The notes below the pieces were generated by a model. The model did no database searches. It was given only the letters and a program-made list of their open reading frames with translations, and was not told where the DNA came from. DNA of 7,766 nucleotides from an uncultured Odoribacter sp. (lineage in GTDB: Bacteria; Bacteroidota; Bacteroidia; Bacteroidales; Marinifilaceae): NCBI GenBank assembly GCA_934725835.1, contig CAKVCR010000136.1:1-7766 (forward strand). The letters are read 5' to 3'. Both the position numbers and the translations under genes were made by a program. Of the stretch, positions 1 to 6,844 are shown piece after piece (the stretch's first letter is position 1; every line of letters starts with the position of its first letter).

Positions 1-1102
1 GCCCTCTATCTGCATTTATAGGATTTCTTGTATTATCCATATGAACCAATGTTCTTCCTAATCTTTTCTGATCAAAAGGGAATGGATCTCCAGGCATATC
101 TCTAAGAACAGACAAATAAAGTTCTGCATCAGGCCTATTGGCACCTAAGAAACGCTCGTTATCCATATCGTACACCATGATAGCTTTCATGTATCTAACT
201 GCATACATGACACCAGGATAAAGGTTTAATAATTCAGTTTTGTTAATTAAATGATTAATAGGATTACCATACAATTCAGTTATGTAACTATTTGTAAAGA
301 CCAACGAACCATCATTCAACCTGAAGCCACGCACAAAACCATTAGTCGTGCCTTGTTCCCCTCCAATAGAAATTCTTGGAAAACATTCCACAGGGAAAGC
401 ATCTTCAGGTACATCTAAAGAAGTATAAAACATATTACTAAAATTATTTGAAGCATCTCCTGTCATAGTTGTGCTATTCAAATAATAGGCACCTGTCTCA
501 CTCATAATCCATACCCTAATATTCTGTGGCTGATTATTTTTTCCTGTGTGGAATACGAACTTACCATATTTCATTTGTGGTATTTCTGTATCTTTCAACA
601 TATCTTTCAAAATGACAGTATCACCTCTTGACTCAATCATTGCTATCATGTCCAATTGAACATCTCCATTTTCCCGGTCGCCCAAAACCAACAAGCCTTT
701 TGAGTAAGTTTGAGCAACATTTAATGGCTCACTAACAGACTGCACAATTCCAGTCTTATTGTCTTTAACCCGTAAATGAAGTTGGTAACTTCCTGGAGTC
801 ATATTCATAGGCAATTCTAATTGTCTCGTATTTGCGACTACTTGTCTTTTAAGACCTTGCTTATTCTCTAACTCCCAACGCCATGTATAATCCTCATCTA
901 ATACCGTTTTGTCCAAAGTACATTCCAACCCTGCATTTATTCGCAAAGTATCAACCATATACAACACATTTAACGTCGTATCTCTATTTCCAAAACCATT
1001 AATAACCCATTCATTAATTGGATTATAATCATAATTCCCCTTGTCATCAAAACAGGAAACCAAGGAGAGTAGCAATGTGAAAATATAAAATATCTTTTTC
1101 AT
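1..1102 (-). CDS. PKD-like family surface lipoprotein, N-terminal 367 residues (3' end outside window)
   Basis: Translating the minus strand from the ATG at 1102 gives 367 codons with no stop before the window edge, so the C-terminus is missing. The protein opens with a lipoprotein signal peptide: a Lys-Lys n-region, a Leu/Phe-rich core and the lipobox LVSC with Cys17. The next residues, FDDKGNYDY, are characteristic of the PKD-like lipoproteins (Pfam PKD-like family, from memory) found beside DUF4843 and SusD genes. Asp at +2 and +3 after the cysteine also fits the acidic signal that sends Bacteroidota lipoproteins to the cell surface. Residues about 40-130 look like one PKD/Ig-type beta-sandwich (WRWELENK, then GSYQLHLRVKDNKTGI). 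The following YSKGLLVLGDRENGDVQLDMI-like stretch, residues about 133-153, matches the family's second part, which may form a propeller-like beta region. It starts 18 bp after the DUF4843 gene and is surely in the same operon. The likely role is an accessory surface binding protein of the SusCD importer; the ligand is unknown. Confidence 0.88.
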   Translation of the reverse strand, partial: MKKIFYIFTLLLSLVSCFDDKGNYDYNPINEWVINGFGNRDTTLNVLYMVDTLRINAGLECTLDKTVLDEDYTWRWELENKQGLKRQVVANTRQLELPMNMTPGSYQLHLRVKDNKTGIVQSVSEPLNVAQTYSKGLLVLGDRENGDVQLDMIAMIESRGDTVILKDMLKDTEIPQMKYGKFVFHTGKNNQPQNIRVWIMSETGAYYLNSTTMTGDASNNFSNMFYTSLDVPEDAFPVECFPRISIGGEQGTTNGFVRGFRLNDGSLVFTNSYITELYGNPINHLINKTELLNLYPGVMYAVRYMKAIMVYDMDNERFLGANRPDAELYLSVLRDMPGDPFPFDQKRLGRTLVHMDNTRNPINADRG

Positions 1103-1120
1103 AATCTTTCAAATTATAAT

Positions 1121-1969
1121 TTACCACTCATATTGATAAGCTTTCCATTTTTTTACAGCCTGCACCCACATTAAACGCCCGTCTTTTTCCAATTCAGGAA
1201 CTCCATTTTCAAATTGTACTGTCAAATACTCTGCGAATTTTTCTCCTGCAACACGTGCCTGGTCTTTAGATTTAATCAACTTACAAAATTGCTCTTCTGT
1301 AAAATTCAAAACCTTTAGCATTAATAAATATTTTCTTGAAGTAAAAGCTCCAAAAACGTCAAATTCCGTCGGGTATTCAGGAGCATCAACTCCCCACCAA
1401 TCTTCGGGTTTTTTCACACTTAATGACATCTCCACAGTATGAAAACGAGGGTCTGGATTATATTTTTTATTCTCATCTAACAATTTATCTCTTCCAGACA
1501 AATCTTGATCAAAATTTAAACGGGTATTAAAATACTCATTATCTTGAACTTTCAGCACTACAGTACGCAATGTATCCTCCAAATAATCATGCCGATATAC
1601 TTGCAGTTTCACATAACCAACTGCTTGACCAGCGCCTAACATCCAATCCTGTTTAAAATCAAAGTCTACACCTTCTTGTGCAGTAGAGCTATCCCTAACT
1701 ACTTCAACTTTAAAAGGGCGAGGATAATCAACAACAGGACCGGCAATAGCAACAGGCAAAATTATGTCTACCGTATCTCCCAATTTGTCAATAAAATTCA
1801 AAGGTGTGTAATAATGACGCTCCCAAAAAGAGCTATCTCTCCACTCATTTCCATAGCGAACGTCAAAATATATAGAACTTTCTTCTTCAAAACTCATTAA
1901 TTCTTGCTCACATCCAACCATTGTACAAATAAATGGCAACAGTGCTATTAGTATACTTATCTTCTTCAT
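1121..1969 (-). CDS. DUF4843 family lipoprotein of a Sus-like operon
   Basis: A complete 282-residue protein. Its signal peptide (MKKISILIALLPF) ends in the lipobox MVGC, with Cys20 as the lipidation site. The mature protein begins CEQELMSFEEE, acid-rich as in surface-exported Bacteroidota lipoproteins. The early SSIYFDV segment, the beta-rich middle (residues about 60-160, with TVDIILPVAIAG and VGYVKLQVYRHD strands) and the C-terminal part with DWWG and a helical FTEEQFCKLI region match my memory of DUF4843, a family encoded just after SusD. The middle strands resemble a Calx-beta or fibronectin-type sandwich; that is inference from pattern. The gene starts 11 bp after the SusD stop and ends 18 bp before the PKD-like gene, in keeping with co-transcription. 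Its biochemical function is not known. An outer-membrane accessory of the importer, perhaps for ligand capture or complex assembly, is the likely role. I am sure of the lipoprotein nature and fairly sure of the family. Confidence 0.85.
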   Translation of the reverse strand: MKKISILIALLPFICTMVGCEQELMSFEEESSIYFDVRYGNEWRDSSFWERHYYTPLNFIDKLGDTVDIILPVAIAGPVVDYPRPFKVEVVRDSSTAQEGVDFDFKQDWMLGAGQAVGYVKLQVYRHDYLEDTLRTVVLKVQDNEYFNTRLNFDQDLSGRDKLLDENKKYNPDPRFHTVEMSLSVKKPEDWWGVDAPEYPTEFDVFGAFTSRKYLLMLKVLNFTEEQFCKLIKSKDQARVAGEKFAEYLTVQFENGVPELEKDGRLMWVQAVKKWKAYQYEW

Positions 1970-1980
1970 AATCTAAAAAA

Positions 1981-3438
1981 TTAAAAATTATTAGGACGAG
2001 CTTCAATTTCCGAATCAGGAATCACCCAAACATAATTCACAAGCGGCATACTTATTTGAGCATTTTCAGAATGACCATCAGGGATTGAAGTCATTGCTTT
2101 ACGCTTGTAGAATAAGTACAACTGACCACATCCCATCATTTCCCTTGCAAACTCCTTGGCTATACACTCATTTCTATTTCCTTCTTCTACTGTCACATTC
2201 AAAGCGTTTCTTACGAAACGAATTTTATTTATGTAATCCTGTGCATCGCTATCATTATCGGCACATTCTGCCAACAATAAATACATTTCAGTCATCCTTA
2301 CCAATGGTATCATATATTGATTTTTAGGATCATTATTAGGCTGGAATTGAGCCGAATACAATACCTGTACTGTATCTACCATTTCACTTTTCCAAGAATG
2401 GTAACGCAAATCATTTTCATCTCCATAAAAAGCCTGCAAACGTCCTTGCAAATAATCACAAAAAAAAGTCAAACGCGTAGCAGAACCTAATTCTTTAGCA
2501 AAAAGGCTAGTGTACATATCTTTACGGGAATTATTATATAAGCCGAAAAGAACTTCTGTGGAAAAAATTCTATTAGGAGATTTCTCACTTGTGACTTCTC
2601 CTTTAGAGGTAAACGGAAACCAAGGGTCTTTATTCACCTTCACCACATCCAAAGCTTCCTTGCTTGCCAGCTCTTTTTGTCCTCCCCACAGATAAGCTCG
2701 TGCTAACAAGGCTTTAACAGCATAATAGTTCAAACGATATTGTCTGTAATTCCACTCATTATTCGCATCTTCCAAAGAAGTTTCATTTTTAGGTCCTTCT
2801 TCAATTACTGGGTCAACATTCTCCAAAAGAGACAATGCCATCTTGAAATCAGCTATCACTCTATCCAAGACAACTTCTGCACTTAACATCGGTCGTATCG
2901 CTCTATCAGAAGCATCCATATAAGGCATTACCTTTGTTTCTTTACTACTTTCATTATAACAAGGTCCGTATAAACGCAATAGGTCGAAATGCAACATCGC
3001 CCGCAAAGCATACGCCTCACCGGTAATCAAATCTTTTATTTTACCTGTTAGCGGAATATCCGTTTTATTACAATTTTCTATTAGCAAATTTACATTAGCC
3101 AACAAATTATACATTTTTGTCCATACTGCAGAAAACATCTCTTTATACGTGCTTTGCCCAAAATCATATTTACCGAATACCTGCATACTGTGATTTTTAG
3201 CAGATAGCACATCATAATACTGCGCCATAACATCTATAGCACCTACAGACAGATTACGCCCATATATTTCTGAAGAATTCAACTCTGCATAAATTCCATT
3301 TAAAGCAGTCGTATATCCTTCAATATTCTCAAAAAGAACATTTTCAAGAATCTTATCTTTCATTTTCACCTCTAGCCAAGATTCACAGGATGCCAATGAA
3401 ACTACTAGTACTAGAAGAATATAAATACATTTTTTCAT
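1981..3438 (-). CDS. SusD/RagB-family nutrient-binding outer-membrane lipoprotein
   Basis: This is the surface lipoprotein that lids the SusC barrel and captures ligand for import. From the ATG at 3438 it is 485 residues, normal for the family. The signal peptide carries lipobox SLASC with Cys18, followed by the acidic residue Glu19. The N-terminal SusD-like domain (residues about 20-210) shows the family hallmarks: an early ALNGIYAEL helix, AVWTKMYNLLANVNLLIENC, and the TPR-like EAYALRAMLHFDLLRLYGP helix that is nearly diagnostic. NYYAVKALLARAYLW (about 240-255) is the next conserved TPR helix. The C-terminal SusD domain has MIPLVRMTEMYLLLAECA and ends with VIPDSEIEARPNNF, the usual family ending. 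A frame extension to a TTG at 3447 exists, but the ATG is preferred because MKK then opens the signal peptide directly. The gene lies 16 bp after the SusC stop. Nothing in the sequence reveals the ligand: SusD proteins bind glycans, and RagB relatives bind peptides. Confidence 0.96.
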   Translation of the reverse strand: MKKCIYILLVLVVSLASCESWLEVKMKDKILENVLFENIEGYTTALNGIYAELNSSEIYGRNLSVGAIDVMAQYYDVLSAKNHSMQVFGKYDFGQSTYKEMFSAVWTKMYNLLANVNLLIENCNKTDIPLTGKIKDLITGEAYALRAMLHFDLLRLYGPCYNESSKETKVMPYMDASDRAIRPMLSAEVVLDRVIADFKMALSLLENVDPVIEEGPKNETSLEDANNEWNYRQYRLNYYAVKALLARAYLWGGQKELASKEALDVVKVNKDPWFPFTSKGEVTSEKSPNRIFSTEVLFGLYNNSRKDMYTSLFAKELGSATRLTFFCDYLQGRLQAFYGDENDLRYHSWKSEMVDTVQVLYSAQFQPNNDPKNQYMIPLVRMTEMYLLLAECADNDSDAQDYINKIRFVRNALNVTVEEGNRNECIAKEFAREMMGCGQLYLFYKRKAMTSIPDGHSENAQISMPLVNYVWVIPDSEIEARPNNF

Positions 3439-3454
3439 AATTGCCAATTATTAA
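3436..3454 (-). promoter_or_regulatory. susC-susD spacer and SusD start context (ATG 3438 preferred over TTG 3447)
   Basis: On the coding strand the SusD ATG is preceded by ATT (GGCAATTATGAAAAAA). The same ATT-ATG junction precedes the SusC, DUF4843 and PKD-like starts. No Shine-Dalgarno motif is present, as is usual in Bacteroidota, where an A at -3 and A/T-rich leaders support initiation. This favours ATG 3438 over the in-frame TTG three codons upstream. Confidence 0.55.
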
Positions 3455-6400
3455 TTAAAAACGAATACCTACAGAAAAGTTTACACTACGCTGAAATGGA
3501 TAATTTAATCCCCTTTCATTTTTCACCGAAGAAATTCTAAATATATCGGAAGTAGAAGCACTCAAAGTTAAAGAAGTAATTCCTGCATATTTTAACCATT
3601 TAGCCTGTGATTCATAATTTACAGTTATTGATTCACAACTGAAAGTATTTTCATCAGCAACAAAACGAGAAGATATCGGAGTTTTTTCAGTTAGAGAAAT
3701 TGCTTTAAACTTTGCATTATCCCCAGGTTTTTTCCATCTACCATACAAAGCGCGCTTATCTTGATTCTGCCGAAGATCCTTTTCGCCTATATTTTCAACC
3801 TTATCATACAATGTCTGCAAGAATATTTGTCCTCCATTCCGATATCTGAAATTTATATTGCAAGACAAGCCTTTGTAATAAAATGCCGTTCCTATAATAC
3901 CCTCGACTATCGGAGTTGAATTTCCCACTTTCACCTGATCATTGGTATCATAAATATATGTCAGAGATCCATCCTTTTTTCTGAATTCCTCCCTTCCTGT
4001 TGCAGGATCAATTCCCACAGAACGAACCGCATACAGGTCTGTTGTACTGGCTCCATCGTAAAAACGCATCAATTTATTACTAACATTTCCTTCTGAATTA
4101 GAATACTTCGCCAAAGCATCACCAATATTATAATACTTAGACATAGCATGACGCAAATTCGCATTGATAGACCACCTCATATCTTCTTTACGCATCAAAA
4201 ATACGTTTAAATTCATCGTTACACCGTAAGATTTCAAACCTCCTAAATTGGAAGGCATTGAACCAGAACCAGTAGAAGGCGGTAGATCAATAGCAATAAC
4301 CTGAGGATCACTCTTCTTCTGATAATACTCTAAAGTCACCTTAAAATAACGTTTAAAAAGTTCCATATCAACACCATAATTCGTATTCACAGTCTTCTGC
4401 CAATCCAAATTTTTATTACCCCAAGTATCAACCATTGCAGCCAATCCAAACATATTAGGATAAGATGTTACATACTTATATGCATTATTGGCCATTTTTG
4501 CATCCATATTTTGATTTCCTGGATTACCTATAGAAAAACGGAGTTTCAAATAAGAAAGCATATCGCTTTGCCTAAAAAACTTCTCATTATGCACATTCCA
4601 GGCAACACCGACTGCCCAAGTTTTTGTAAACAGATTATTTATTCCAAAAACAGAGGCCCCATCCATTCGAAAGTTGAAATCCAACAAATAGCGGTTATCA
4701 TATGCATAACCTCCATTAAAATAATAGCTGGCAGATCTAACCTCAGATTCTCCATAAGATGGTTTACTTCCTTCCGGATAACCATCTGAAAAAGCCGGAT
4801 TATCAAAACGGTCTGTCAAAAAACCTCTTACTCTATATCCTGATGAATTTGAAGATTTTGATCGGGCATTCATTCCTAAAAGAGCATTCAACAAATGCTT
4901 TTCAGCAAATAATTTTCCAAAGCTCAAGGTAATATCCCCATCATATGTTATATTTTCAGAATTATTTTCAGAATAACTTCCACGCTCCGTCAACTTGCTT
5001 TCTGAGAATGCCGTTAAATTCGGAGATCTGAAACTCAAACTTTTCGATATAGATTTTGTAACACTAAAACGTCCTCGTAAAGTAAACATTGATTTAATTC
5101 TCCACTCCATACTAAAATTGTTCCTAAAAGAAAAATTTTTCGTACGTCCTAGGCTATTTTGCTGCATATCGTAAAGTGGATTATAAACTTTCTCATACTC
5201 ATCTCCCAATGTCGGGAAATACTCCAGGACTTTAGTCACTTGTCCATATTCATTTCTCTTTCTATAATAGGGATTTGCTCTAGAGAAATCTGCAAAATTA
5301 GCATTTTCCGAAATTGCGTTTCCATTATCAATATTCAATAAATTAGTAAACGATAAATTCTTATATCTATAAGTCATTCGAATATTACCATTTAAAGCAT
5401 CTCTATTTGAGCCTTTCATGACTCCTGCTGTATTTCTGTACGAAAGACCGATACCATAGCGGAAAACATTGTCTCCCCCTTCAATAAATAAGGTATGACC
5501 ATGTGTAAAGGCTACTCTCAGCGGCTCGCTCATCCAATAAGCATCCACTCCTTTCAACACTTCAGACAAACGACTATAATATTTTTGCTCCATCATTTCA
5601 TCAGCAAAGAATCCCTCCTTATCGTAAGTTCCGTAATAACCAGATAATTTTTCAAATTCCAATTTCTCTGCAGCGTTCATTAAATTATAGTCTGACAAAT
5701 CTGCCCATGCAATTTGAAAATTCCCATTATAGTTCACTTTCAATTTTCCTGCAGCAGGAGCTTTTGTTTCAACAACGACAACACCATTTGCAGCTTTTGC
5801 TCCATAGATTGCTGTTGAAGCAGCATCTTTCAACAAAGTAATACTCTGCACACGGTCCATGCTTAAATCATTGATTACCTCCAATGTAGTTTCAAATCCG
5901 TCAAGAATAAATAGTGGTGCATTAGGATCCTTATCGTATTCTGAGTGCAATGCTTTAATAGAACTTTGACCATTAATATTGATTTCCGGCATTTTATTAG
6001 GGTCAGAGCCATACAAATCATTTTCTACAATGACAAAAGACGGATCCAAAGTTTTCAAACTTTGTAACACATTCAGTGTTCCTGTCATTTTTAATTCTTT
6101 GTTTGTATAAGTTTGAGCAGACCCTGTAAAGCTCTCCTTTTTACGACTATAAATACCCGTTACAACAGCTTCCTCAATCTCCGCAGCAACTTCTTCCATA
6201 ACAACATTTAAAGCCTCTTCGTTTTTAATCTTGAGCTCCAAAGTTGCCATTCCAATAAAAGAAAAAGATAACACTTTACCTATTGGATCTGGGACAGACA
6301 ATTGAAACTCTCCTTTTTCATTTGTTACTGTACCTATCGTTGTTCCTTTTATCATAACAGTAACCCCTGGCAAAACTTCTTTCTGCCGAGTAATTACTTT

Positions 6401-6811
6401 ACCCCTGATAGGTTTTAATTGCTTGTTATTTTGCTCTCCAAAGCTCTTTTTTAAAATAATCGTATTTTTTTCTACTATTGCAAAGAAACCTGTTTTATCC
6501 AAAGCCCTCTCCAATACACTTTCCAAACTTTCATTACGAGCAGAAATTGTTATTCCTTTAATTTCTCTAACTTCGTCATAATCATAAATAAAGCCCACTT
6601 CACATTGTTTCTTTATCGATGAAATCAAAGATTCAAAAGAAGCATCTTTCAACTCAATATTCAACAAAGGCATTTGAGCACAAACGGTAGCACTTAAATT
6701 CAAGTTTAAAGCCAAAAAACAAACCAAAAGTGAAAGAAATCTCAACATTCCTTTCTGAAATCCATGTTTAAAACAGACACAAGACTTCATAAATTGTTTT
6801 TCTACATCCAT
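3455..6811 (-). CDS. SusC/RagA-family TonB-dependent outer-membrane transporter with N-terminal STN domain
   Basis: A full-length 1118-residue TonB-linked importer. The signal peptide has a long polar n-region, a hydrophobic core at about 23-40 and probable cleavage after ATVCAQ (residue 46). The STN domain follows at about 48-121 (LLNIELKDASFESLISSI through NTIILKK). Next is a carboxypeptidase-regulatory-like beta-sandwich at about 135-210 (IRGKVITRQKEVLPGVTVMI). A probable TonB-box region, EEAVVTGI, lies near 213-220. The plug, about 221-355, includes PLFILDGFE and the signature LLKDAASTAIYGAKAANGVV. The rest is the 22-strand-type barrel, ending in FSVGIRF with a terminal Phe, as outer-membrane proteins require. 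STN domains in this family contact a FecR-type anti-sigma factor, so the operon is probably induced by trans-envelope signalling; no such regulator is in the window. ATG 6811 is the longest start; ATG 6790 (MKSCVCFKHG) is also possible and leaves the signal peptide intact. The partner SusD follows 16 bp downstream. Confidence 0.96.
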   Translation of the reverse strand: MDVEKQFMKSCVCFKHGFQKGMLRFLSLLVCFLALNLNLSATVCAQMPLLNIELKDASFESLISSIKKQCEVGFIYDYDEVREIKGITISARNESLESVLERALDKTGFFAIVEKNTIILKKSFGEQNNKQLKPIRGKVITRQKEVLPGVTVMIKGTTIGTVTNEKGEFQLSVPDPIGKVLSFSFIGMATLELKIKNEEALNVVMEEVAAEIEEAVVTGIYSRKKESFTGSAQTYTNKELKMTGTLNVLQSLKTLDPSFVIVENDLYGSDPNKMPEININGQSSIKALHSEYDKDPNAPLFILDGFETTLEVINDLSMDRVQSITLLKDAASTAIYGAKAANGVVVVETKAPAAGKLKVNYNGNFQIAWADLSDYNLMNAAEKLEFEKLSGYYGTYDKEGFFADEMMEQKYYSRLSEVLKGVDAYWMSEPLRVAFTHGHTLFIEGGDNVFRYGIGLSYRNTAGVMKGSNRDALNGNIRMTYRYKNLSFTNLLNIDNGNAISENANFADFSRANPYYRKRNEYGQVTKVLEYFPTLGDEYEKVYNPLYDMQQNSLGRTKNFSFRNNFSMEWRIKSMFTLRGRFSVTKSISKSLSFRSPNLTAFSESKLTERGSYSENNSENITYDGDITLSFGKLFAEKHLLNALLGMNARSKSSNSSGYRVRGFLTDRFDNPAFSDGYPEGSKPSYGESEVRSASYYFNGGYAYDNRYLLDFNFRMDGASVFGINNLFTKTWAVGVAWNVHNEKFFRQSDMLSYLKLRFSIGNPGNQNMDAKMANNAYKYVTSYPNMFGLAAMVDTWGNKNLDWQKTVNTNYGVDMELFKRYFKVTLEYYQKKSDPQVIAIDLPPSTGSGSMPSNLGGLKSYGVTMNLNVFLMRKEDMRWSINANLRHAMSKYYNIGDALAKYSNSEGNVSNKLMRFYDGASTTDLYAVRSVGIDPATGREEFRKKDGSLTYIYDTNDQVKVGNSTPIVEGIIGTAFYYKGLSCNINFRYRNGGQIFLQTLYDKVENIGEKDLRQNQDKRALYGRWKKPGDNAKFKAISLTEKTPISSRFVADENTFSCESITVNYESQAKWLKYAGITSLTLSASTSDIFRISSVKNERGLNYPFQRSVNFSVGIRF

Positions 6812-6844
6812 AATTAAATTGTATTAAATTAGTATTACGAAAAA
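6812..6844 (-). other. AT-rich spacer between the FISUMP gene and susC
   Basis: This 33-bp spacer holds no hairpin that could act as a terminator and no match to the Bacteroides -7 element TAnnTTTG, so susC probably shares a transcript with the gene before it. The octamer attaaatt occurs twice, at 6813-6820 and 6823-6830, exactly 10 bp apart. In DNA this AT-rich that may be chance. Its likely job is an unstructured A/T-rich leader for susC translation. Confidence 0.4.

Noticed and set aside
1676..1900. Open frame on the plus strand, 74 codons
   Set aside because: It lies wholly antisense to the DUF4843 gene, has no recognisable domain or signal, and the minus-strand gene explains the region.
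2085..2695. Two short open frames on the plus strand (2085-2327 and 2510-2695)
   Set aside because: Both are antisense to the SusD coding sequence, have low-complexity compositions and no plausible start context; they are shadows of SusD.
3439..3447. TTG at 3447 as the SusD start
   Set aside because: The ATG three codons later gives a standard lipoprotein signal peptide beginning MKK and shares the ATT-ATG context of the neighbouring starts.
4511..5341. Plus-strand open frames of 92 and 60 codons (4511-4789 and 5159-5341)
   Set aside because: They lie antisense to the SusC barrel region and resemble no family; AT-rich reverse-strand shadows.
6813..6830. Two copies of attaaatt spaced 10 bp apart as an operator or regulator site
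   Set aside because: The spacer is almost entirely A/T, the copies are only eight bases long, and there is no dyad symmetry or known binding motif; chance is the simpler explanation.
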